Shown in pieces: positions 1 to 7,835 of a stretch of DNA of 64,000 nt. Position 1 is the stretch's first letter; every line of letters begins with the position of its first letter. The notes under the pieces are model-generated. The model worked only from the letters and a program-made list of their open reading frames with translations. It searched no databases and was not told the DNA's origin. A program made the translations under genes and the position numbers. Origin of the DNA: Flammeovirga agarivorans (GTDB taxonomy: Bacteria > Bacteroidota > Bacteroidia > Cytophagales > Flammeovirgaceae); assembly GCF_012641475.1 (NCBI RefSeq), contig NZ_JABAIL010000001.1, positions 434,001 through 498,000 of the forward strand, in the 5' to 3' direction.

Positions 1-1
1 G

Positions 2-331
2 GTTTTTGGTTCTTATATAGGTTTGGTATTTCTTGCTGGTGGGTTTGCTGCAATCGGTACTTTTGCTTCTTCCATTACATCGAGTCAGATTGTTTCGTTT
101 ATTGTTGCAGTAGTTATCTGCTTCGCTAGTTACGATGGTATTTCATCAATAGCTTCTATTCCTGCTCTAAGCGATTATGCTTACAGTATTGGTTTATGGG
201 GTGTTGATTTTCATTATAGATCTTTAAGTAGAGGATTGGTTGATTCTAGAGACATCCTTTATTTTTGTAGTATGATTGTTGTGGCACTTAGCCTTGCAAA
301 ATTATCTTTAAGTAGTCGTCGCTGGGAATAG
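2..331 (+). CDS. gldF: GldF-like ABC transporter permease, C-terminal part
   Basis: This is the 3' end of a gene that enters from the left edge; the frame is open to base 2, so no start is visible. The visible 109 residues hold about three hydrophobic segments and end with the pattern D-F-H-Y-R-S-L-S-R-G-L-V-D-S-R-D, which matches what I know of the C-terminus of GldF, the membrane subunit of the gliding-associated ABC-2 exporter of Bacteroidetes. GldF works with GldG (accessory) and GldA (ATPase) in the inner membrane. The next gene starts 17 bases downstream on the same strand and is not gldG, so gldG is not in its usual downstream place. Family call fairly sure; no upstream context can be read. 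Confidence 0.8.
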   Translation, partial: VFGSYIGLVFLAGGFAAIGTFASSITSSQIVSFIVAVVICFASYDGISSIASIPALSDYAYSIGLWGVDFHYRSLSRGLVDSRDILYFCSMIVVALSLAKLSLSSRRWE

Positions 332-348
332 CGAACATCATTTTTTAT

Positions 349-1329
349 ATGGCATCATTTGATTTAAAAGAGGCAGCCCAGTTGCTGGCAGATGAACTTG
401 AACAACAAAAATTCGGAGAGGCTCCGGAAACATTATATGCACCATTAAGGTATATCCTTTCGTTGGGCGGTAAGCGTCTTAGACCTGCTTTAACGCTATT
501 AGGATGCTACCTTTTTGATGACGATTACAAAAAAGCAATAGATCCTGCTATTGGAGTAGAAGTGTTCCATAACTTTACTTTAATGCATGATGATATTATG
601 GACGAAGCACCTCTTAGAAGAGGGAAGATGACAGTTCATGAAAAATGGAATTCTAATGTTGCTATTTTATCTGGCGATGTGATGTTTGTACGTTCGTATG
701 AATATATCTCTAATGTTGAGGATAAGATATTAAGACAAGCATTAGCACTATTTAATAAGTGTGCAGCTGAAGTTTGCGAAGGACAGCAATTCGACATGGA
801 TTTCGAAGAGAGAGAAACTGTTGGAGAAGAAGAATATATCGAAATGATACGTTTAAAAACTGCCGTTTTGATAGGTTTCGCATTACGTTTAGGTGCCTTA
901 ATCGGTGGAGCTACAGACGAACAATCGAAAGTAGTTGAAGAATTTGGTGTTAACGTTGGATTAGGTTTCCAGCTTAAGGATGATATTCTTGATGTTTACG
1001 CAGATCAGGATAAGTTCGGTAAGCAAGTTGGAGGTGATATTATCTCTAACAAAAAGACATTGATGTTAATTAAGGCTTTAAAACAAGCGGAAGGTGCTGA
1101 TGCTGTAGAACTTCAAAATTGGTTAGAAGCTAAAGATTTTGATAAAGAAGAAAAAGTAGCGGCTGTAACTGATATCTATAACAGATTAGGTATTAGAGAA
1201 ATGGCGACAGAAAAATCCAATGAGTATTTTACAAAAGGATTTGCTGCTTTAGAAAACCTTGATGTATCTGAAGACAGAAAGAACCTGTTAAAAGAATTTG
1301 GTGTTTATCTCCAAAACCGAGATCATTAA
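349..1329 (+). CDS. Polyprenyl diphosphate synthase (short-chain isoprenyl type)
   Basis: Trans-isoprenyl diphosphate synthase, 326 residues, usual family length. It condenses isopentenyl diphosphate onto allylic diphosphates to build precursors for quinones, carotenoids or carriers. Visible motifs are GGKRLRP (40-46), the first Asp-rich motif DDIMD (81-85) followed by LRRG, and the second Asp-rich motif DDILD (211-215). Phe76 lies five residues before the first Asp motif, a position where an aromatic side chain is known to limit product length, so a C15-C20 product is more likely than a long quinone tail; that is inference. ATG start 17 bases after gldF suggests cotranscription, and a strong terminator follows the stop. 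Confidence 0.93.
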   Translation: MASFDLKEAAQLLADELEQQKFGEAPETLYAPLRYILSLGGKRLRPALTLLGCYLFDDDYKKAIDPAIGVEVFHNFTLMHDDIMDEAPLRRGKMTVHEKWNSNVAILSGDVMFVRSYEYISNVEDKILRQALALFNKCAAEVCEGQQFDMDFEERETVGEEEYIEMIRLKTAVLIGFALRLGALIGGATDEQSKVVEEFGVNVGLGFQLKDDILDVYADQDKFGKQVGGDIISNKKTLMLIKALKQAEGADAVELQNWLEAKDFDKEEKVAAVTDIYNRLGIREMATEKSNEYFTKGFAALENLDVSEDRKNLLKEFGVYLQNRDH

Positions 1330-1352
1330 ATTTCAGGTATAATTTATAAAGT

Positions 1353-1390
1353 AAAAAGCCATCCTTTCCTAGTGAAAGGGTGGCTTTTTG
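1353..1390 (+). terminator. Intrinsic terminator after the polyprenyl synthase gene
   Basis: A stem of AAAGCCAtCCTTTC pairs with GAAAGGgTGGCTTT around a short loop and runs into a T-rich tract. It lies 24 bases after the stop codon and ends the gldF-polyprenyl synthase unit. Confidence 0.85.
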
Positions 1391-1492
1391 TCTTTTATTA
1401 ATCAAGGTAATTGGTTCTATGCACATAGACTGCATTTCGGGTACATAAATTGCAAAAGCTATATTTTCCTTTTGTTTCACCAAACGTTTTAT

Positions 1493-1792
1493 ATGCAGAA
1501 AACGCACAAGTTGCACCAAGAGATTTTCGACCTTCTTATTCAAGAAGGATTAAAAGGAGATCAACTAGAAAAAGAAGTACAAAGCTTCATTATGAAAAAC
1601 TTGGATTGGAAATTTATCGAGAAATTCGATTTAGAAAATCCAGATGCTCCGAAAGGAGGGATTCCGATACCTTTGAAAGAAGAGCTTTATGACAAAGTCA
1701 GAACGAAACAATCAGAGTTGAACCGGATGAGAACTAATGAATCTGCACTTCGATTCCTCCATCGTAACTTTTTAAATTTGGATCAGAATTAA
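1493..1792 (+). CDS. Small conserved-looking protein, paralogue A
   Basis: A 99-residue soluble protein with no signal peptide or membrane segment. I do not recognise a family. The ATG at 1493 is chosen over an upstream TTG at 1388 because the TTG lies in the terminator and because the ATG gives an N-terminus (M-Q-K...L-H-Q-E-I) that lines up with the next gene (M-R-K...L-H-Q-T-I). The C-terminal half has a P-rich segment followed by a charged helix ending in L-R-F-L-H, again matched in the neighbour (L-K-Y-L-H). The two genes therefore look like an old tandem duplication. Function unknown; likely a small helical adaptor or binding protein. Confidence 0.6.
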   Translation: MQKTHKLHQEIFDLLIQEGLKGDQLEKEVQSFIMKNLDWKFIEKFDLENPDAPKGGIPIPLKEELYDKVRTKQSELNRMRTNESALRFLHRNFLNLDQN

Positions 1793-1859
1793 CAGAGAAT
1801 GCCAAGTGCGGCACCCTACTTCGAAAATGAAATTTATGTGATATTAAAATGATTCTGAT

Positions 1860-2147
1860 TTGAGAAAGTTTATACCATTACATCAAACTATTTTAGAAGA
1901 CTGTTTATTCATTTCTGAGAAAATTGAAAGCCTTAGGAAAACGAATTCAGCGATTCTTAGTCATTTTATTGATGAGGAAGCGATGAAAAATATGAAAGTT
2001 GACCCGAACAGGCCACAAAGAGTTCCTATTCGCAAGGAGATGGAAGGTGAATTTGTAAAACGATTAAACGAAATCCAATGTTTGGAAGGTAGGTTGGATG
2101 ATCTGAAGTATTTACATCAGGCAATCTACAGTCCTCACCAAAATTAG
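1860..2147 (+). CDS. Small conserved-looking protein, paralogue B (TTG start)
   Basis: A 95-residue charged, helix-rich protein, 67 bases after its paralogue. The frame has no ATG between the preceding in-frame TAA (1845-1847) and the TTG at 1860, so TTG is the only plausible start; it is supported by alignment with the N-terminus of the upstream paralogue. The middle has D-P-N-R-P-Q-R-V-P-I-R-K-E, matching the P-rich K-E segment of paralogue A, and a following coiled-coil-like helix (residues about 60-88) ending L-K-Y-L-H-Q. No known domain recognised. A strong terminator follows directly. Confidence 0.6.
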   Translation: MRKFIPLHQTILEDCLFISEKIESLRKTNSAILSHFIDEEAMKNMKVDPNRPQRVPIRKEMEGEFVKRLNEIQCLEGRLDDLKYLHQAIYSPHQN

Positions 2148-2157
2148 GAAATGAAAT

Positions 2158-2187
2158 GGCCCTACTTCTTCTGGAGTAGGGCCTTTT
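2158..2187 (+). terminator. Intrinsic terminator after the paralogous small genes
   Basis: GGCCCTACTTC and its near-perfect complement GGAGTAGGGCC form a GC-rich stem with a TTCT-type loop, followed by TTTT. Confidence 0.88.
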
Positions 2188-2193
2188 AAAACT

Positions 2194-2230
2194 AAAAAGC
2201 CTTGATCAGATTGCTCCGACCAAGGCTTTA
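2194..2230 (-). terminator. Terminator for the superoxide dismutase gene
   Basis: AAAAAGCCTTG at the left pairs with CAAGGCTTT at the right. Read on the minus strand the hairpin ends in a run of T, 30 bases after the sod stop codon. It is back to back with the plus-strand terminator. Confidence 0.75.
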
Positions 2231-2261
2231 TATGATTACAACAAATGTTGATTATTGTGAA

Positions 2262-2861
2262 CTATTTTGCAGCTGCAAAACGCTTAGCTACTTCTTCCCA
2301 GTTTACAACGTTCCAGAATGCAGAGATGTAATCTGGACGACGGTTTTGGTAGTTTAAGTAGTATGCATGCTCCCAAACGTCAAGGCCTAAGATTGGTGTT
2401 CCACCGCACTCACCTTTCATTAATGGGTTATCTTGGTTTGCAGTTGAGCAAACAGATACAGCACCATCTTTAACACATAACCAAGCCCAACCTGAACCGA
2501 AACGAGTAGCTGCAGCATTAGCAAATTCTTCTTTGAATTTGTCGAATGAACCAAATGCAGCGTCGATTGCAGAAGCTAACTCACCTGAAGGAGCACCACC
2601 ACCGTTTGGTGAAAGGATTGTCCAGAATAAGTTGTGGTTATAGTATCCACCACCGTTATTTCTTACAGCACCTGATAAGTTGTCTGCAGATAATAAATCT
2701 TCGATAGATTTGTCAGCGTCAGCTGTACCCTCAATAGCACCGTTTAATTTTGCAGTGTATGCAGCGTGGTGTTTTGAGTGGTGAATTTCCATTGTACGAG
2801 CGTCGAAATGTGGCTCTAATGCGTCATAAGCATATGGAAGTTGAGGTAATTCGAATGCCAT
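2262..2861 (-). CDS. sodA: Fe/Mn-family superoxide dismutase, Mn-like
   Basis: Cytoplasmic enzyme of 199 residues that dismutates superoxide to oxygen and hydrogen peroxide. The four metal ligands are visible as His27, His76, Asp161 and His165, the last two in the family signature D-V-W-E-H-A-Y-Y. Metal preference is hinted by Gly72 in the G-G-G-Y-Y-N-H segment and Gln143 in the A-N-Q-D segment; in E. coli a Gly at the first site and a Gln at the second mark the Mn enzyme, while Fe enzymes carry the Gln at the first site. Mn or cambialistic use is therefore my inference. Stands alone with its own terminator. Confidence 0.96.
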   Translation of the reverse strand: MAFELPQLPYAYDALEPHFDARTMEIHHSKHHAAYTAKLNGAIEGTADADKSIEDLLSADNLSGAVRNNGGGYYNHNLFWTILSPNGGGAPSGELASAIDAAFGSFDKFKEEFANAAATRFGSGWAWLCVKDGAVSVCSTANQDNPLMKGECGGTPILGLDVWEHAYYLNYQNRRPDYISAFWNVVNWEEVAKRFAAAK

Positions 2862-3043
2862 TTTTTTAAGTTTTATGTTTTAAGTATAATGTTTTAAAGT
2901 TGGATAAGCGATAAAAGCATTTTGATGAGCTAGATCACTTTTTAATCGCCATCGAATTTAGCTAATTCATCTTGAAAAGTGAATTATTCTTGAATGAAAA
3001 AATCTATACCCCTATAAATTTTATCAATGCACTATCCTTTAAA

Positions 3044-3418
3044 CTAGAAAATAGGGTTCAAATTGTCTTTTTCGACCATTTCGATCAATTCAGAAGTACC
3101 TTTAGACAAATCGCCAGATGTCCATTGCCACTCTTCCTTAAGGTGTAAAGTACCACTCTCATCTGTGAAAGGAGTAGATTTACAGAAGCCTGTCATGATC
3201 TCATGTTGAAGGTTCACATGTTGGTAGTTGAATTCTAAAGTACCATCATTTTTGATGACACCTGTAAGTGTACCCATTCTGATACTAGGTCCGTGGTAAG
3301 TAGCCCAAATGACATCACCGCCTTGTCGGTAATGAAAAAAAGTTTGTCCATCCACTTCACCATTGTCTGTATTGGAAATTGCTCTGAAACGTTTGTTGTG
3401 AAAATTAATCTTTTCCAT
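3044..3418 (-). CDS. Conserved beta-rich protein (often mislabelled N-acetylglutamate synthase)
   Basis: A 124-residue soluble protein rich in alternating beta strands. The opening I-N-F-H-N-K-R-F-R-A-I-S-N-T and the segment T-G-F-C-K-S-T-P followed by E-E-W-Q-W-T-S-G-D match a small family I remember from Firmicutes and Bacteroidetes that is commonly labelled N-acetylglutamate synthase. It has no GNAT acetyl-CoA motif, so that label should not be trusted. Likely a lipocalin-like small beta-barrel, which is inference. It lies between sod and the ATPase cassette on the same strand as both, with 54 bases to the cassette. Confidence 0.75.
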   Translation of the reverse strand: MEKINFHNKRFRAISNTDNGEVDGQTFFHYRQGGDVIWATYHGPSIRMGTLTGVIKNDGTLEFNYQHVNLQHEIMTGFCKSTPFTDESGTLHLKEEWQWTSGDLSKGTSELIEMVEKDNLNPIF

Positions 3419-3472
3419 AAGTGTTGTTAGTAATAATAAGTCTTGAGTGTTTTCAGAGCCGAATATACTATC

Positions 3473-4534
3473 TTATGCCGTTTTATTTCCTACTAAAATG
3501 GTATTTTTTAGTTCTCCTCCAATTGCTGAGTTATTTTGACTAGCCATTTTTAAAATATATCTAGCTTCTCTCAATCTTTGGTTTACAGCACCCCATACCG
3601 AACTTTTTGTTTCTGTTGGTGGCTCTTCTTGATAATACGACTGGAAGTCTTTCTGTTGATAGAAAATAGGGAATAACATCAAGTTGGTATTCTTACTTAC
3701 TTGTTGTCTTCTCATGTAAGTAAAGGAATGGCCTGAATGTATCCATAGATAGTTTGTAAAGATATTTCTATCGTGATTTTTGTTACTTTCTGTTTTTACA
3801 ACACAAACTTCAATCTCATAAGGACGTTTTAGTTTGTTTTTTAACTCCCATTCTAAATACTTTTTCATAGAAGCAGGTTTATCTCTTAACTCTACACCAA
3901 TAAGTGTAAGCTGATAAACTTTTGATTCTAACTTTTCAGGTAAAAGGGAATTAAGCATTGGAATTAGGTTTTCATCCATCTCTCCAAGGTCTTTTAAAAG
4001 GTAATTATCAATGATTACCATAGAGTTATGTGGATGTTTGAATCGTTCCAATTGATTCCAGTTTTCGAAACGTTTTACCGCTCCTCTGTCTTTTGTGACA
4101 TTATATAATGACCAATTGAACATAAAACCACCTTTCTGACGAATTCTATTCGCGTTCAAAGTAATTAAGCCCAATTGATTTTCTAGTTCCTCACACTCCG
4201 AGTTGCTTTTATCTAAGAAAAACATCGTTTGAGGCATGCTATTATTACTCACTTCTTCTAGGTTATCAAACGCATCTTTTTCACAGCGTAATGATGAACC
4301 TCCAGAAGAAGCACTTTTCAACATCTTTTTGATATATGGGTTAGTTTTGCTCATCATAGACAATTCTGTCGGATCAACATCTAACCTTAAATCTGCTTGT
4401 TTGTTGATAAATGAATAGAAGTCCATCCATGATCGGCTCCATTCCATATCGTCTAATTCGTCTTCAATAGAAGGACGTTTAGAGAAGAAAGCAGTAAGTG
4501 AATTTATATTTGCGTAAGTCGTTATTCTTTCCAT
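3473..4534 (-). CDS. Unknown partner of the upstream ATPase; possible PLD-like HDR-motif effector
   Basis: A 353-residue protein counted from the ATG at 4534. A TTG at 4612 would add 26 residues and leave only 6 bases to the ATPase gene, so the start is not settled. I recognise no named domain. The C-terminal half alternates strands and helices: M-V-I-I-D-N-Y-L-L, then Y-Q-L-T-L-I-G-V-E, then Y-E-I-E-V-C-V-V-K, then N-H-D-R-N-I-F-T-N-Y. The order (strand with I-I-D, two helix-strand units, then H-D-R before N-Y) resembles one half of a phospholipase-D-like nuclease with an H-D-R-F/Y motif. That is inference from pattern only. It follows an AAA ATPase gene, as effectors in two-gene defence cassettes do. 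Confidence 0.6.
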   Translation of the reverse strand: MERITTYANINSLTAFFSKRPSIEDELDDMEWSRSWMDFYSFINKQADLRLDVDPTELSMMSKTNPYIKKMLKSASSGGSSLRCEKDAFDNLEEVSNNSMPQTMFFLDKSNSECEELENQLGLITLNANRIRQKGGFMFNWSLYNVTKDRGAVKRFENWNQLERFKHPHNSMVIIDNYLLKDLGEMDENLIPMLNSLLPEKLESKVYQLTLIGVELRDKPASMKKYLEWELKNKLKRPYEIEVCVVKTESNKNHDRNIFTNYLWIHSGHSFTYMRRQQVSKNTNLMLFPIFYQQKDFQSYYQEEPPTETKSSVWGAVNQRLREARYILKMASQNNSAIGGELKNTILVGNKTA

Positions 4535-4618
4535 GGTCGTCGTGATTTGTAAGTAAGAAAAATGGAGGAAAATAGTAGAATGTAGAAGCAGTCGAAAATC
4601 GTCAACCTCCAATAGTTA

Positions 4619-7042
4619 CTACATCTGTTTTAAATGGAACAGTTCAATGGCAATGTTGTCCGCTTCATCGAAGAAGCCTTCTCCAAATTCATTGTCCAAT
4701 TCTCCATCTTTCATGATGTTCAGCAGTTGTACTTGTGGTTTCCCTTCAGGTACACGCTCAGGGTTATATAAATAATATATTTTGGACTCATAAGGAGTGA
4801 TTTTCCTTTTCGCAGTCCAGTATTGTAGCTTTCTGATGAGATATTCTGAGTGAGTCTCAATCAAAAAGTTTGTTTGATATCTGTAAGATGCATCAATAAT
4901 TAAATCGGCCAATTTTGATTGCATTTTTGGATGCAGATTGGTCTCAGGTTCTTCAATTAATAATGATCTATGTTCATCTAAAGCAATTTTTAATAGGATA
5001 GGAAGCAGTTGTGATATACCATAACCTAAATCGGCTAAATCCAATTGATGGCCTCTTTTGTTCGTAATGACTACATCATTTGCAATTCCTTTTACCGAGT
5101 TGATGGTAATATCATGACCAATTTCAAACTCTCTAATCCAGTGTTTTACAAAATCTTGCGCTTTTTGATCTGCATTTTTTGCAAATTCAAACAACAGTTG
5201 TGATAGTACACTAGACTCTGTGTGAAGCATAATACGTTTAGTACTTCCTCTTTGCGCTTCTAGTAACCCAAAGTTGAATAACTTACCACAAGATTTGAAG
5301 ATATGTTTGATCCCTTGAACACCTTCTTCTAAACATTTTAAGAATGAACCTCTTAATACTTTATCAACATCAATTTCATATAATTTATGGAATTCTTCTG
5401 ATGTTAAAGGAAGTTCTGGTAAGTGGTCTAAATCCTCCAATGAGTTTTCAGCCGTTTGAACATTAAGAATTCTTCTGTCATTGTTGTCTAATAATGGAAG
5501 ATCTCTTAACAGGAATCCGAGAGAAGCGACTTTAAAACCACTTCCATCTTCTTTTCTCTCCGCTAAAAATTTCATAAGATCACCTCTTTTAAAGAGGTTC
5601 ACTTTCTTTATTTTAGATTGATGTTCTGTCATGTAAGCATTGAGTCTAGATCCTAAAAGGGATACGACTTTTTTATGCATTACTTCTTGAAGCACTTCTA
5701 ATTTATCATTGTCAGTGATACCTGTTTTTTCAGAAAGCTTACGTTTATCGATACTGAAATTTTTACGAACCGGAGTATGGATATCCATATGAGAACCATA
5801 TTCATATAAATTATTGATATCGAAGAAGCTTGTGAAAACAGGGATTTCTCCATCTGTTTTAAAATAGTCACCTCTGTGGTTGGCAGCTAATAGGTAGCTA
5901 TTACCGTTTTCACTACCTACATAATGAAGACTACCGTTACTTAATGGAGAATACAAAAGCTTTCTTTTTCCTGTAAATCTTTCTGAATAAGAAAGGCTGA
6001 TATTACATAACTTTCCTTCTTGGCTATCATAACTTAATTCTAAGAAAAGTCTTTCAGTAGTATTTACCCCTACAGGCTTAAATGTATAGATAATACCGTC
6101 ATCCTGGATATTCAATAAGTCTTTTACCAAAGGAGACATTGGTATATCCATTTCTAGCCAAGAAACAACGGCAGATCTTAATTCTTCAACATCAGTGATG
6201 TTATTTTTCTCAATAAGATCTTTCCATCTTTGGTTATGCTTTTTTGTTTGCTCCTTACCTCTGGTAGGAGTTGGTTTTGCATCTGTTAAATGGTGAAGTT
6301 TTTTCACTCCAATAAGCTCATGAGCCCTATGTTTTGCATACCAAGCTTTTTTAATCAGATCGGCAAAAAATGCTCGATCGATATTACTTGGGATATTGAG
6401 GGCAACATCTACTGGAATTTCTAAATCTTGAAGTTTTAAAATTACCTTATTGGCTTCACCAAAAAGCATTTCAATATTTTCTACGGTAATTCTATGTTCA
6501 AAAGCGATGTTCAATAACTTATGAAGAATAGCTCTTATAGTAGAAGAATATTGGATTTCGCCAGATCTAGTTAATTTCTGAATATGGCGAATCATATCTT
6601 GTGATCTGTTGATCAACACACCTCTAAGAAAGTACATCCAATTTTTCCAATTGGGTATTTTCATTAAATCAGAAAATGTCTCTACATTTTTTAGATCTGC
6701 AAATGCAATAGAGATATTTCTTTGGCCTAATTCAAATCTTTTAAATGGTGCAGTACCCGGCTGAGGAGCGAATTCCAACATAAATGTGATGGGCTTCTCA
6801 GGATCAGTATCATGATTTCTTGCTTTATCGATATTACCAAGGTTATGGTATGGACCTCTAAAGTCAAGTTCTTCTAATCGGTTTTTAGCACCATTATCCT
6901 GAAGCAATAGTAAAGCTTTAAACAACGAACTCTTTCCACTACTGTTTGTACCTGTAAGCACATTAATAGGGGAGAAATTAAAAGTCGTACGTTCTTTGAA
7001 TACTCTAAAGTTTTCTAAGGTCAGGCTTTTGATATTGGCCAT
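4619..7042 (-). CDS. Large SMC/OLD-like AAA ATPase with DUF3696-type C-terminus
   Basis: An 807-residue cytosolic ATPase. Walker A is G-T-N-S-S-G-K-S-S (31-39), directly after the L-E-N-F-R-V-F motif typical of RecF/SMC-like ATPases. Near residue 695 lies Walker B, L-L-I-E-E-P-E-T-N-L-H-P, preceded by a signature-like L-G-Y-G-I-S-Q-L and followed by the H-loop segment I-E-T-H-S-E-Y. The last residues (G-E-G-F-F-D-E) fit the DUF3696 tail found on stand-alone ATPases of this class. There is a long insertion of about 600 residues between the ATPase halves, with no Toprim nuclease motif that I can see. It starts the two-gene cassette with the HDR-motif protein. Role in anti-phage or DNA-damage response is inference. 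Confidence 0.85.
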   Translation of the reverse strand: MANIKSLTLENFRVFKERTTFNFSPINVLTGTNSSGKSSLFKALLLLQDNGAKNRLEELDFRGPYHNLGNIDKARNHDTDPEKPITFMLEFAPQPGTAPFKRFELGQRNISIAFADLKNVETFSDLMKIPNWKNWMYFLRGVLINRSQDMIRHIQKLTRSGEIQYSSTIRAILHKLLNIAFEHRITVENIEMLFGEANKVILKLQDLEIPVDVALNIPSNIDRAFFADLIKKAWYAKHRAHELIGVKKLHHLTDAKPTPTRGKEQTKKHNQRWKDLIEKNNITDVEELRSAVVSWLEMDIPMSPLVKDLLNIQDDGIIYTFKPVGVNTTERLFLELSYDSQEGKLCNISLSYSERFTGKRKLLYSPLSNGSLHYVGSENGNSYLLAANHRGDYFKTDGEIPVFTSFFDINNLYEYGSHMDIHTPVRKNFSIDKRKLSEKTGITDNDKLEVLQEVMHKKVVSLLGSRLNAYMTEHQSKIKKVNLFKRGDLMKFLAERKEDGSGFKVASLGFLLRDLPLLDNNDRRILNVQTAENSLEDLDHLPELPLTSEEFHKLYEIDVDKVLRGSFLKCLEEGVQGIKHIFKSCGKLFNFGLLEAQRGSTKRIMLHTESSVLSQLLFEFAKNADQKAQDFVKHWIREFEIGHDITINSVKGIANDVVITNKRGHQLDLADLGYGISQLLPILLKIALDEHRSLLIEEPETNLHPKMQSKLADLIIDASYRYQTNFLIETHSEYLIRKLQYWTAKRKITPYESKIYYLYNPERVPEGKPQVQLLNIMKDGELDNEFGEGFFDEADNIAIELFHLKQM

Positions 7043-7256
7043 ATGATGAGTTTATTAAATCAGTCCACAAAATGATACTATTCTCTTTTAGGATATCAGA
7101 ATAGTAATTTAAAAGGAAGAAAGATTGATAATAAGTACAGCTTATTATTATAGTATTAGGTTCCTCTTGTTTGTGCAAATATAGAAGATTACCACTCTTT
7201 AAACAAGTGTTAATCTTCTGTAAGTGCAATATTTATCAATTACTTTAAAATTCTTT

Positions 7257-7682
7257 TTAATCCGCCTTAAATCCTGCTTTTACATGATTACCGTCACAAT
7301 ACGGTTTGTTATTGGAATGTCCACAACGACAAAGTGCTACTTGTTTATCTCCAAGGTTTTCTGTTTTTCCCGAAATTGTTATGTCAATATTTCCTTTAAC
7401 GAGAACAGGACCATCTTTTAAAACATTGATTTCTACAGAAGGAGTAGTTGAAGTATCAGTCTCATCACTTTTCAATGATAGTGCTCCAGAAGGACAATTT
7501 TTTACTGTCTTGATAATATCAAATGTTTCTCCATTAGACATGTTAACCCAAGGTCTATTAGATGGGTTAAAGACATTAGGTAAAGCTTGAAAACATTTGG
7601 TAGAGTGGATACATAAATCAGGCTGCCAAAGTATTTCAATATCTCCATTAGAATAAGTACGGGTAGTGGGTTTATCGCTCAT
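7257..7682 (-). CDS. Divergent ferredoxin-like domain fused to CDGSH iron-sulfur domain
   Basis: A 141-residue protein with two iron-sulfur modules. Residues about 8-72 are a divergent 4Fe-4S domain of the Fer4_19/YjdI type, with cysteines in C-I-H-S-T-K-C and a later N-C-P-S-G-A. Residues about 115-135 carry the CDGSH signature C-R-C-G-H-S-N-N-K-P-Y-C-D-G-N-H, which binds a 2Fe-2S cluster through three Cys and one His. Such fusions are known in Bacteroidetes and are thought to serve electron transfer or redox sensing. Transcribed divergently from the DUF389 gene; a 9-base inverted repeat sits between them. Confidence 0.92.
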   Translation of the reverse strand: MSDKPTTRTYSNGDIEILWQPDLCIHSTKCFQALPNVFNPSNRPWVNMSNGETFDIIKTVKNCPSGALSLKSDETDTSTTPSVEINVLKDGPVLVKGNIDITISGKTENLGDKQVALCRCGHSNNKPYCDGNHVKAGFKAD

Positions 7683-7745
7683 AGTGTGCTTTGCTTTGTG
7701 TTAAATAACAATAAATATCTTTAATTTGGGTATCGTAAAAATTTA

Positions 7746-7779
7746 TTATACGTATGTGTCTTCATTAATTTACGTATAA
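7746..7779. promoter_or_regulatory. Inverted repeat in a divergent promoter region
   Basis: TTATACGTA (7746-7754) and TACGTATAA (7771-7779) are perfect 9-base inverted arms with a 16-base spacer. They lie midway between the divergent starts of the CDGSH gene and the DUF389 gene and could bind a dimeric regulator. No regulator is identified. Confidence 0.4.
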
Positions 7780-7835
7780 AAATTTTCATAGCAAACTGAT
7801 ACTATAAACATTAATATATCCATAAGTTATTACCA

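Noticed and set aside
3044-3418. N-acetylglutamate synthase label
   Set aside because: There is no acetyltransferase motif and the protein is a small beta-rich one; the label appears to be a propagated name.
7005-7229. 74-codon frame on the minus strand before the ATPase gene
   Set aside because: It runs into the ATPase gene in another frame and lacks coding character.
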